Shown: positions 7,556-12,893, counted from the stretch's first letter. The stretch is 13,098 nt of DNA from Bacteroidales bacterium (GCA_023230265.1 JALNXR010000033.1:1-13098); one strand, 5' to 3'. Translations and numbers: made by a program. Notes: generated by a model not told the origin, from the letters alone.

Positions 7556-7690
7556 GGACTGCGTGTGCGGGGCAAAAGGTCCAAAGACCGTCTTGTGCCG
7601 ATCCCTCCAGCTATGATGCCCCGGCTGGCCGAGTGCTGGCGCTTGCAGCGTAATCCGGTGTGGCTTTCCCCGTTTGTCGGACGCGGCGGC
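7556..7690 (+). pseudogene. Tyrosine recombinase (phage-integrase family), internal fragment
   Basis: The frame gives GLRVRGKRSKDRLVPIPPAM, then a segment ending VWLSPFVGRGG. RVRGKGSKDRLVPIP is the conserved strand-turn-strand of the tyrosine-recombinase catalytic domain that carries the active-site Lys. The upstream (Arg) and downstream (HxxR, Tyr) parts are missing. At 7690 the frame passes directly into an IS91 transposase segment in a different frame, marking a deletion. Tyrosine recombinase genes next to IS91 transposases are a common two-gene arrangement, so this was probably one element. Confidence 0.65.
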
Positions 7691-8194
7691 ATATCCGCTC
7701 GCATCCGCGTGAACTGCTTGATCTGCTGATGCGTTTAGCTTTGTCAACACTGCTGGATCTGTGCGCCAACCCCAAATGAGTCGGCGGGGTGCCAGACGTA
7801 ACTGCCGTGCTCCACACCTGGACCCGGCAGGACGGATATCATCCGCAGTTCTAAACGCGGCTCAGTAAAACTTCTTCTGGCGGCTATGTCATACGCTCTG
7901 GGCGTTGATCAGCCGAAACAGCCGGAGATCGAACAGCCACCTACTGTCACCTGTCCCAAGTGCGAGGCGGTTATGACTTTTGAAAAGCGCTGCACGCAGC
8001 GTGAGCGGCTGCAATATCTGATCGCCGCCCCGCGAGGGCCGCCTCATGAACAGAACGACGCTTATAACCCGAGAACAACCTCTATCCGTTTGCAACAGAT
8101 CGCACACGGCGCAATACCTCTGTGTTCTTATTCAGAAAAAAGTGGCCTGCCTCCGCCACAGGACGGGACCTGCAGTGTTCAGGACGACATCTGA
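7690..8194 (+). pseudogene. IS91-family transposase, collapsed remnant in two pieces
   Basis: The first piece (7690-7853, frame of CAT 7690) reads RHIRSHPRELLDLLM, LALSTLLDLCANPK, a TGA, VGGVPDVTAVLHTWTRQ and DGYHPQ. VLHTWTRxLxYHPH is the hallmark of IS91 HUH transposases (its second HxH site follows in intact proteins). The TGA replaces the Trp usual in NPKW. The second piece (about 7868-8194, another frame) reads MSYALGVDQP, a CPKC zinc motif, RCTQRERLQYLIAAPRGPP and CSYSEKSGLPPP, which is the C-terminal end. The catalytic Tyr region between them is deleted. It cannot be active. It abuts the end of the integron cassette array and appears to have truncated the next cassette. Confidence 0.75.
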
Positions 8195-8318
8195 GCGTAT
8201 GTGGTTCCGCACATATCACTCTCTGAAAACAGTTTCAACGTCTTCTCATATGCCGCAAAGTCTCCGCCTGTCAGTGGAAAACACATAGACCCCAGAATCC
8301 AACAGCAGCTTAGTCCAA
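8195..8318 (-). other. Start of a fifth, truncated integron cassette
   Basis: A cassette should begin at 8318 (TTGGAC on the minus strand) after attC site D. Its own inverse core would be GTCCAAC on the minus strand, and I find none before the IS91 remnant at 8194. The minus strand has a frame through MCFPLTGGDFAAYEKTLKLF to a TGA near 8190, unrecognised. The cassette was probably cut when the IS91 element arrived. Confidence 0.4.
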
Positions 8319-8370
8319 CACATGCTTTCTATGTGCGCTACGGCACATTGAAAGCTATTTATTGTTCTCT
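8313..8370 (-). repeat. attC-like recombination site D (end of Phd/RelE cassette)
   Basis: On the minus strand: R'' AGAGAAC (8370-8364), an 8-nt spacer, a stem GCTTTC-A-ATGTGC / GCACAT-A-GAAAGC with one A/A mismatch, a 4-nt spacer ATGT, and R' GTTGGAC (8319-8313). R' fits the GTTRRRY consensus exactly. R'' is the perfect complement of the cassette's own start core GTTCTCT at site C. Confidence 0.8.
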
Positions 8371-8638
8371 ACAGGTTTGTATATGAATCTTTTCTGTGCC
8401 TTATCCGATATATTGTTATCAGCCTCTCTGAGGAATCAACCTCGTATAAGATTCTGTAATTTCCAACTCTCAATCTATATGAGTGCTTTGTTCCTTTAAG
8501 CTTTTTATACCTTGATTCAGGGAAAGGATTGGTTGTTAAGTTTTCTATTTCTATAAAGAATGCTTCATGCTTATCTACAGGAATCTTTCTTAGATCACTT
8601 TCGACCGATCTCGCTATCTCTATAGCATATTCAAGCAT
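8369..8638 (-). CDS. RelE/ParE-superfamily toxin
   Basis: The 89-residue protein (MLEYAIEIARSVESDLRKI... KLKGTKHSYRLRVGNYRILYEVD... RIRHRKDSY) is a clear RelE/ParE fold. It has the helical hairpin at the N-terminus, then the conserved strand segment YRLRVGNYRILYEV and the terminal IRHRKDxY. RelE-type members cleave mRNA on the ribosome, while ParE types target gyrase. The RHRKDSY ending fits RelE better. Its ATG overlaps the end of the antitoxin gene by 8 bp, implying translational coupling. Its TAG (8371-8369) overlaps the inverse core of attC site D, as is common for the last gene in an integron cassette. Length is normal and nothing suggests inactivation. Confidence 0.88.
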   Translation of the reverse strand: MLEYAIEIARSVESDLRKIPVDKHEAFFIEIENLTTNPFPESRYKKLKGTKHSYRLRVGNYRILYEVDSSERLITIYRIRHRKDSYTNL

Positions 8639-8822
8639 GGCTCAGTCTTGCTTTTAGTTCAGCCAATGAAATTTTGGGTTCTTCTCGTCTTTGATTAATT
8701 ATTGTCAGGTCATTATAATCTTCGATGAGTGACTCAACTTCGCCAATAGGTAATACTACAAAAGATGATTTGCCATCTTTTGTTTTTAGATATTGCGGTT
8801 GTAATGAGTCTATTGTAATCAT
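8631..8822 (-). CDS. Phd/YefM-type antitoxin
   Basis: A 63-residue protein from the ATG at 8822 (MITIDSLQPQYLKTKDGKSS, FVVLPIGEVESLIEDYNDL, and a tail REEPKISLAELKARLSHA). The pattern (short N-terminal DNA-binding part, VVLPIxExExLIEDxxDL, then an extended toxin-binding tail with ISLxELKxRL) is typical of Phd/YefM antitoxins paired with RelE-type toxins. The frame is open to 8909, but those upstream codons translate the attC stem. GGAG seven bases before 8822 supports the chosen start. It should neutralise the RelE protein encoded by the overlapping next gene and repress the operon. A -10-like TATTAT lies about 25 bases upstream of the start, but the -35 is unclear. Confidence 0.82.
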   Translation of the reverse strand: MITIDSLQPQYLKTKDGKSSFVVLPIGEVESLIEDYNDLTIINQRREEPKISLAELKARLSHA

Positions 8823-8884
8823 AGTTTTTCTCCATCTGGCCATAATACTATCATTACTTTGCCAAAAAACAATCTCACTTATTG

Positions 8885-8961
8885 AGAGAACGTCGCGCAT
8901 GAGACTCAAAATTACCCGCGTTCGCGCGGGTCATTTTGTAGCTCTCTGCGTCTTGTTCGGC
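8885..8961 (-). repeat. attC-like recombination site C (end of UPF0489 cassette)
   Basis: On the minus strand: R'' GCCGAAC (8961-8955), an unpaired spacer, imperfectly paired L arms (GCAGAGAGC against GTCTCATGC), a central hairpin at 8938-8907 (CAAAAT, mismatch, ACCCGCG, 4-nt loop), an unpaired spacer, and R' GTTCTCT (8891-8885). R'' is the exact complement of the cassette's own start core GTTCGGC at site B. The stop codon of the UPF0489 gene lies inside it. Confidence 0.72.
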
Positions 8962-9488
8962 GTTTTCCTGCCGCGCTCATCCAGTCTGAATTCCTTAACC
9001 ACTTCCATCAGTTCTCGGGCCAAATCCGGGGCAACGAATTCCTGACTCGTGCAGACGGACACAAGCTGGGGTTTCGGCCATTTGGCAGGCCGACGAGCAC
9101 CGTATGTGAATCGGTGACAGAGTTCGTCCCACACATCGTCCTCTATCCATATGGCAGGCGAGTCGATTGCCTGCTGCACCAGCCAATGGACTCGGCACTC
9201 AGGCCACGTGCGCATGGCATGGAACATGAAGTTACCGATGTTGGTCTGCCGTCGCTGGTCCATCATGTCGTGATGTTCGTCAACATGCAGAATGTGTGTA
9301 GGCGCGACGTTGTCGGCTCGCCACCTCTTCCTCCACCGGACGAATGCGTGATTATGCCGTTCGACAACCGTGCTGACCGGACAACCCGCCCAGCCGAGAA
9401 GACGACGAAGCTGGTTTCCGGAGTCACACATCAGATTGAAGTAGTCGAGGTCGATATCGAGGATGGAGTACATTATCTTTCGTCTCAT
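8931..9488 (-). CDS. UPF0489-family protein
   Basis: The product contains YSILDIDLDYFNLMCDSG near the start and THILHVDEHHDMMDQR about 70 residues later. These are signatures of the UPF0489 (C5orf22-like) family, which resembles arginase/deacetylase-type folds with clustered Asp/His that may bind metal. The function is unknown. The ATG at 9488 touches the attC core directly. The second ATG at 9473 (MYSILDIDLDYF), beginning next to the conserved motif, is an equally good start, and neither has a strong ribosome-binding site. The last ~15 residues (RGRKTPNKTQRATK) are encoded by the attC region and are probably not conserved. It is the only gene of its cassette. At ~185 residues it is shorter than many relatives, so the C-terminal part may be cassette-specific. 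Confidence 0.75.
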   Translation of the reverse strand: MRRKIMYSILDIDLDYFNLMCDSGNQLRRLLGWAGCPVSTVVERHNHAFVRWRKRWRADNVAPTHILHVDEHHDMMDQRRQTNIGNFMFHAMRTWPECRVHWLVQQAIDSPAIWIEDDVWDELCHRFTYGARRPAKWPKPQLVSVCTSQEFVAPDLARELMEVVKEFRLDERGRKTPNKTQRATK

Positions 9489-9544
9489 GCCGAACGTTTA
9501 GTTCAGTTGCGAGTTTACGAGTCAACTGGAACTTTTTGTTGAGA
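9489..9544 (-). repeat. attC-like recombination site B (end of PIN cassette)
   Basis: On the minus strand: R'' TCTCAAC (9544-9538), spacer AAAA, arm AGTTcCAGTTG with one extrahelical C, a 13-nt loop, arm CAACTGAACT, spacer AAAC, and R' GTTCGGC (9495-9489). A single bulged base in one arm and unpaired spacers between the two boxes are hallmarks of a folded attC. R'' is the perfect complement of the cassette's own start core GTTGAGA at site A. Confidence 0.82.
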
Positions 9545-9733
9545 TTTTCTTAATTTCATAGCCTTAAAGCTGAGTTCTTCAATCGTTAAATCGTCATCTA
9601 TGTTTTGATGCCATTTTGTATAATCAAATGGTTCTCGTTGTATTAGTGCAATAAAGCGTTCGGCGTCAACATTCCCCATTTTCTTGGCTAGGATTTGAAA
9701 TCCTGTGACCTTTATTTCAGTATCTGTAATCAT
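9515..9733 (-). CDS. Small partner of the PIN-domain protein, probable antitoxin
   Basis: The 72-residue protein (MITDTEIKVTGFQILAKKMG, VDAERFIALIQREPFDYTKW, and an acidic-to-basic tail with TIEELSFKAMKLRKSQQK) resembles small proteins commonly encoded beside PIN nucleases. Its ATG overlaps the PIN gene's stop as ATGA, so the two are translationally coupled. The PIN gene comes first and this gene second, the reverse of the usual antitoxin-toxin order. The stop lies in the loop-side of attC site B, so the final residues (VPVDS) are cassette-end sequence. The antitoxin role is inferred from size, pairing and neighbourhood. I see no obvious DNA-binding domain. Confidence 0.7.
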   Translation of the reverse strand: MITDTEIKVTGFQILAKKMGNVDAERFIALIQREPFDYTKWHQNIDDDLTIEELSFKAMKLRKSQQKVPVDS

Positions 9734-10164
9734 AATAATACTTCCTTTATAAAATCTATCGGGTCCATTACTTGCATTTTTTCAATCAGACTTGACTTTC
9801 GCAAAACTCCATCATCAGTAGTAATAAAATATTTTGCATTCCCTGTCAGAGCACATGCAATATGCAAAGAGTCATACTTCTTGAACCCACACTTTAAAAA
9901 CAGCTTAGCCAGACTCAACAACTCTGTTGATTCTGATATGTCATCTACGGCATATTTTTTCCATTTGCAAATCATCCCTGCTCTTTCGTTAAAAGGATTC
10001 TTTTCGTTTTCGTAGTCAAGGATGTAAGACCAGACCAAATCATGTGATCCGTTGCGAATATCACTTTGAATCCATAATTTGGCTTCTGTCTCTAGTCGTA
10101 TTCTGAGATGTGACTGGTCATCATAGGGGCGATTGAAACAACAATTGTCAAGATATATACGCAT
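9730..10164 (-). CDS. PIN-domain ribonuclease, VapC-like toxin
   Basis: The 144-residue protein begins MRIYLDNCCFNRPYDDQSHL, a known PIN subfamily start in which Asp6 is the first metal-binding acidic residue. It continues through LVWSYILDYENEKNPF, with acidic residues mid-chain, then KKYDSLHIACAL (an Asp before SLHIA, the third acidic site) and YFITTDDGVLRK (the fourth). All the PIN acidic positions therefore appear present. PIN toxins cleave RNA, often tRNA or rRNA, in the cytoplasm. The ATG at 10164 has a purine-rich GAGAGAA upstream at workable spacing. It is the first gene of its cassette, and the downstream 72-residue gene overlaps it. The start core of the cassette (TTGAGA, 10223-10218) followed 18 bp later by TGATAA could act as a promoter, which is speculative. 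Confidence 0.85.
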   Translation of the reverse strand: MRIYLDNCCFNRPYDDQSHLRIRLETEAKLWIQSDIRNGSHDLVWSYILDYENEKNPFNERAGMICKWKKYAVDDISESTELLSLAKLFLKCGFKKYDSLHIACALTGNAKYFITTDDGVLRKSSLIEKMQVMDPIDFIKEVLL

Positions 10165-10217
10165 AAGATGATTCTCTCATTATTTTGGTTCTTTTATCAA
10201 TCGAAATGTTTTTATTA

Positions 10218-10277
10218 TCTCAACTATTAGATGAGGTTTCGGCGATTCGCCGATAAACTCTATCTTTATTGTTGTGT
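10218..10277 (-). repeat. attC-like recombination site A (end of DinJ/YafQ cassette)
   Basis: On the minus strand: R'' ACACAAC (10277-10271), a 6-nt spacer, arm GATaGAG with one extrahelical A, a central TCGGCGA/TCGCCGA hairpin, arm CTCATC, spacer TAATA, and R' GTTGAGA (10224-10218). R'' is the perfect complement of the cassette's own start core GTTGTGT at site E. The YafQ stop codon is one base outside R''. Confidence 0.85.
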
Positions 10278-10278
10278 G

Positions 10279-10554
10279 TCATTTCTTGAATAGATCGGAG
10301 TGCGTACCCATTCGTTCAAAAAAGAGTGTGTTGTCATCGATTCTGTAGATTAATAACCAATCTGACTCAATATGACAGTCTCGCCGTCCAATGTAGTTGC
10401 CAGTGAGTTTATGATCTCGGTGAATGGGATCGAGTGATTCTCCTGCCAGCAATGACCGAGCGATGATTTTGAATTTTTCCAGATTCTTGCCGCGTCGCTG
10501 GCAAAGCCTGAGATCTTTCTCAAACTGCTTGGTGTAAATCGGTGTATACATCAA
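10279..10554 (-). CDS. yafQ: YafQ-family mRNA interferase toxin
   Basis: The 91-residue protein ends in RRDCHIESDWLLIYRIDDNT and a final GTHSDLF, the signature of YafQ toxins (RelE superfamily), which cleave mRNA on the ribosome. The residues corresponding to the E. coli catalytic set (His50, His63, Asp67, His87) are all here: His48, His61, Asp65 and His85. The length matches the family. The ATG at 10554 overlaps the antitoxin stop in an ATGA junction, so translation is coupled. The stop (TGA, 10281-10279) lies one base before the attC inverse core. The gene looks intact and probably active, held in check by the upstream DinJ/RelB-type protein. Confidence 0.92.
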   Translation of the reverse strand: MMYTPIYTKQFEKDLRLCQRRGKNLEKFKIIARSLLAGESLDPIHRDHKLTGNYIGRRDCHIESDWLLIYRIDDNTLFFERMGTHSDLFKK

Positions 10555-10811
10555 ATACCAAGTTTTTGGAACATGTCTTCAGCATCTTCGCAGACGACTA
10601 GGTCACGACCAGCGTCTGATGCTTCGAATGTGCGTTTTGTGGTCGTTGTAGGAACGACTACATCAAAAGGCAAACCGTCCCTAAGTTCGACTTGCTTATA
10701 GAACATCGTGATAGCTTGTGTGGCATTCAATCCTAGGCGATGGAACACATGTTCAGCTTTGGTTTTCAAATCAGGTTCCAGTCTTGCTCTAACCATGGCA
10801 CTTTTTTTCAT
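10551..10811 (-). CDS. dinJ: RelB/DinJ-family antitoxin
   Basis: The 86-residue protein starts MKKSAMVRARLEPDLKTKAE, then LGLNATQAITMFYKQVELRD and GLPFDVVVP. That is the ribbon-helix-helix RelB/DinJ pattern (MVRARxxPxLKxxAExxFxxLGL, then A(I/V)xMFYxQ...GLPF). The N-terminal domain dimerises, binds the operator and autorepresses, and the C-terminal part wraps the YafQ toxin. The start is supported by GAGGAG eight bases upstream (10825-10820) and a promoter at 10837-10865. It is the first gene of the cassette starting at 10885, so this cassette carries its own promoter and does not need an external Pc promoter. Confidence 0.92.
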   Translation of the reverse strand: MKKSAMVRARLEPDLKTKAEHVFHRLGLNATQAITMFYKQVELRDGLPFDVVVPTTTTKRTFEASDAGRDLVVCEDAEDMFQKLGI

Positions 10812-10819
10812 TATAACAT

Positions 10820-10825
10820 CTCCTC
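10820..10825 (-). promoter_or_regulatory. Ribosome-binding site of the DinJ-type antitoxin
   Basis: GAGGAG on the minus strand, eight bases before the ATG at 10811. Confidence 0.75.
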
Positions 10826-10836
10826 AATCCAGTGAA

Positions 10837-10865
10837 AATGTAGCACAAATGAGATACGCCTGCAA
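10837..10865 (-). promoter_or_regulatory. Sigma-70-type promoter of the DinJ/YafQ cassette
   Basis: TTGCAG (10865-10860) and TACATT (10842-10837) on the minus strand with a 17-bp spacer, about 25 bp before the DinJ-type start. It lies inside the cassette, so the toxin-antitoxin pair is self-expressed wherever the cassette is inserted. Confidence 0.65.
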
Positions 10866-10879
10866 GTGGTCTGTTTTGG

Positions 10880-10946
10880 ACACAACGTTGAAATCACCGG
10901 TCAAAAAAGCGCGCTTTTTTGATCAGGTGCATTTGCATTGTTGTGT
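10880..10946 (-). repeat. attC-like recombination site E (start of DinJ/YafQ cassette)
   Basis: On the minus strand: R'' ACACAAC (10946-10940), spacer AATGC, arm AAATgCACC with one extrahelical G, a central palindrome TCAAAAAAGCGCGC...TTTTTTGA, arm GGTG-ATTT, spacer CAAC, and R' GTTGTGT (10886-10880). The bulged G in the L'' arm and the unpaired spacers match canonical attC folding very well. R'' and R' are fully complementary here. Cleavage between G10886 and T10885 would free the DinJ/YafQ cassette. Confidence 0.85.
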
Positions 10947-11006
10947 GCCGGGCGTGCCCGGTTGCTTGTTGGTGCGCTGCGAGAGCATACCAGATTTAAA
11001 ACTCAT
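10923..11006 (-). CDS. 27-codon tail ORF of the cassette upstream of site E
   Basis: The ATG at 11006 gives MSFKSGMLSQRTNKQPGTPG and a short Cys-containing tail, stopping inside attC site E as cassette ORFs often do. The frame is open further upstream (KISSTITKVTVD) toward the group II intron, so it may be the 3' end of a longer cassette gene broken by the intron. No family is recognisable and no ribosome-binding site is clear. It may be only a chance frame. Confidence 0.25.
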   Translation of the reverse strand: MSFKSGMLSQRTNKQPGTPGTQQCKCT

Positions 11007-11412
11007 GTCAACTGTGACTTTGGTTATGGTAGACGAAATTTTGGTGTGAATCAAGCAGTTAGTCCAACCCCGACTTGATAACAGATCCGACGATTACTCA
11101 TATAAAGCAACACGGGAGTACCCCGGGAGGCCCATAGCCTCCACTGTATAAGATGCCGGAAAGTGAGAGAGAACCGGCCAAACAAAATATCTCGGCATGA
11201 ACAGATTGATTTCCTCTGTTTATGAGTTCGTCCATCAGACGAAAACACAAAGAAAGGAAACCGATATAGTGGAGAAGGATCGGCAACGGTCTTTATCGGC
11301 GAATGGGAGTCAGCAGAAGGCATATTAGGCGAGAAGTCAGTTGGAAAGATTCCGCTCAGGCGGAACCGCTTAAGGCCGAACGGTGAGCGGCCTCGAAAGA
11401 GCCGTTAAATGA

Positions 11413-12600
11413 GTGTTAAAGAATGGAGGAGCTCCAGGAGTTGACGGAATGAAAACCGCGGCTCTTAAGGGGTTTCTGTGCCGATGCGGAGATTACGTAA
11501 AAGGTGCCATGCTCAACGGAACGTATAAACCCTACCCTGTGCGCCGGAAAGAAATTCCGAAGGCGGATGGCTCGGGGGTGCGCCTGTTGGGCATACCTAC
11601 AGTTCTGGACAGATTCGTGCAACAGGCGGCAACGCAAATACTGCAAGCAATATGGGATCATACCTTCTCGGATTCATCCTTCGGGTACCGTCCGGGGCGG
11701 TCTCAGGCGCAGGCAGTGGAGCAGTTTCGCAAATACGTTGAGGAGGGCTACACGTACGTAGTAAATATAGACCTTTCAAAATTCTTCGATCGTGTGAATC
11801 ACGACCGGCTCATGAGCAGGCTCGCACAGCGAGTGGAGGATAAACGGGTTCTTAAGCTGATACGTGCCTTTCTTAACAGCGGAACACAGATAAACGACAT
11901 TGTTGAATACAGCAACGAGGGCACCCCGCAAGGCGGTCCACTCTCCCCGCTGTTATCCAACATTGTGCTGGATGAGTTGGATAAAGAGCTGGAAAAACGG
12001 GGACACCGCTTCGTGCGGTACGCTGACGATCTGGTCATCCTTGTCCGCAGCCAAAAAGCTGGTGACCGAGTGCTGCAATCCGTCAGCCGATACATAACCG
12101 AAAAACTAAAGCTCAAAGTGAATGAACATAAAAGCGGAGTCACCCGACCATGGGAGACAAAGTTTTTAGGGTTCCGAATCAGTAAAATATTCGGCAAAAC
12201 CCTGATTGTCATTCACCAGAAAGCAATAAGGAGTTTTGAGGACAAGATAAGGCAAATCACGCGGTTCAACCGCGGGTGCAGTCTGAAGCGAGTCATTGCA
12301 GAACTTAATCGGTATATCGTAGGCTGGAAAGGATACTTCAAACGGGGCATCAGAGGCAAACTCATTCATAAACTCAATGCTTGGATAGTCAGGCGGTTGA
12401 AGGCTTATCTGTGGGGCCAGTGGAAACTTCCACGAACCAAAGTGGCCAACCTGAAAAGGCTGGGGTTAAAACATGATGATGCGTATATGCTCGGCAATAC
12501 CCGCAAGGGAAAATGGCGAATAAGCAAATGCCCTCACATGAATTATGCCCTGCCTCTACGAGTGTTTACTCAGAAACAGGGGCTTTTGCTCCTTGGATGA
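11413..12600 (+). CDS. ltrA: Group II intron reverse transcriptase/maturase, endonuclease-less
   Basis: The 395-residue frame opens with GTG at 11413 (VLKNGGAPGVDGM). It contains the RT blocks EIPKADGSGVRLLGIPTVLD, FGYRPGRSQAQA, VVNIDLSKFFDRVNHD (catalytic Asp120), EGTPQGGPLSPLLSNIVLDE (170-189) and RGHRFVRYADDLVILV (YADD 203-206). A maturase X domain follows (LNRYIVGWKGYFKRG, then AYLWGQWKLPRTK and KGKWRISKCP). There is no HNH endonuclease. The motif style matches class C introns. An in-frame TGA (11410-11412) sits just before GTG, and the codons before it (LERAVK) fit the usual N-terminal helix, so the true start may have been lost by a CGA-to-TGA change. The protein would help the intron RNA splice and copy it during retrohoming. 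Confidence 0.88.
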   Translation: MLKNGGAPGVDGMKTAALKGFLCRCGDYVKGAMLNGTYKPYPVRRKEIPKADGSGVRLLGIPTVLDRFVQQAATQILQAIWDHTFSDSSFGYRPGRSQAQAVEQFRKYVEEGYTYVVNIDLSKFFDRVNHDRLMSRLAQRVEDKRVLKLIRAFLNSGTQINDIVEYSNEGTPQGGPLSPLLSNIVLDELDKELEKRGHRFVRYADDLVILVRSQKAGDRVLQSVSRYITEKLKLKVNEHKSGVTRPWETKFLGFRISKIFGKTLIVIHQKAIRSFEDKIRQITRFNRGCSLKRVIAELNRYIVGWKGYFKRGIRGKLIHKLNAWIVRRLKAYLWGQWKLPRTKVANLKRLGLKHDDAYMLGNTRKGKWRISKCPHMNYALPLRVFTQKQGLLLLG

Positions 12601-12650
12601 ATCCGGTTAGTCAGCCGACTTGTCCGCCGTAGCCTGAAAGGCGAAGGAGG

Positions 12651-12685
12651 AACCGCCGTATACGCGATCCGTACGTACGGTGGTG
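12651..12685 (+). ncRNA. Group II intron domain V
   Basis: The fold is a lower stem CCGCCGTA (12653-12660) with TACGGTGG (12676-12683, one G-T pair), an upper stem TACG/CGTA (12661-12664 with 12670-12673) around a 5-nt loop, and a 2-nt bulge (12674-12675) on the 3' side. This is the diagnostic catalytic hairpin of group II introns. A G-rich domain VI region ending TTCTATCCCAAT follows. Confidence 0.8.
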
Positions 12686-12893
12686 TGGGAGGGCCCCTCA
12701 GTAATGGGGGGTTCTATCCCAATCACAGCTGTTTTTTTGTACGTACTATCCCAAACCACCCAGCACGGGAACTCTTCAAAGGGCTGTCGTCTGAGAGCAG
12801 GCTGTGTCTCTCATTTGAAATCAGTCCAATTGTCCCACAATCATTTGAGGTGCGCAACTGAATCCTGTTTTCTTGAAACCACAAGGAGCCTAG

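Larger units (their letters stand above)
8313..10946 (-). mobile_element. Integron gene-cassette array (four complete cassettes, five attC sites)
   Basis: Cassettes, read on the minus strand, span 10885-10224 (DinJ/YafQ), 10223-9495 (PIN pair), 9494-8891 (UPF0489) and 8890-8319 (Phd/RelE). The start-core/inverse-core pairs are GTTGTGT/ACACAAC, GTTGAGA/TCTCAAC, GTTCGGC/GCCGAAC and GTTCTCT/AGAGAAC, all perfect complements. This self-complementarity follows from excision as a circle by an integron integrase. The sizes (572-729 bp) are typical, the genes share one strand, and each last ORF ends within, or within two bases of, its attC. No intI or attI is in the window; by the usual layout they would lie to the right. 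Confidence 0.88.
11044..12723 (+). mobile_element. Group II intron, class-C-like, boundaries approximate
   Basis: The unit holds a class-C-type maturase ORF followed by a recognisable domain V and a domain-VI-like tail. The 5' end is placed at GTGTG (11044-11048), matching the GUGYG start of group II introns. The following ATCAAG...CTTGAT pairing fits the beginning of domain I, and 11069-11412 is structured non-coding RNA sequence. The 3' end is placed after CCCAAT (12718-12723), following the domain VI stem. The intron lies on the plus strand, antisense to the cassette genes. Class C introns lack an endonuclease domain and insert at hairpins, including attC sites, so its position beside the array is meaningful. 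Confidence 0.65.

Noticed and set aside
7889..8107. Minus-strand ORF of 72 codons opposite the IS91 remnant
   Set aside because: The plus-strand frame gives a clear IS91 C-terminus, so the opposite frame is a shadow.
8631..8909. Longer 92-residue version of the Phd-type antitoxin
   Set aside because: The extra N-terminus translates the attC stem. The ATG at 8822 has a ribosome-binding site and gives the family's normal length.
8907..8938. Rho-independent terminator (GC stem with TTCG loop and A/T flanks)
   Set aside because: It is the central stem of attC site C. It lacks a true U-run and is better explained as the attC hairpin, though it might also slow transcription.
11062..11068. Another attC core (GTTGGAC on the minus strand), with flanks like site D
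   Set aside because: No matching inverse core or folded arms are found, the next site's R'' is ACACAAC and not GTCCAAC, and the position falls within the 5' domain of the group II intron.
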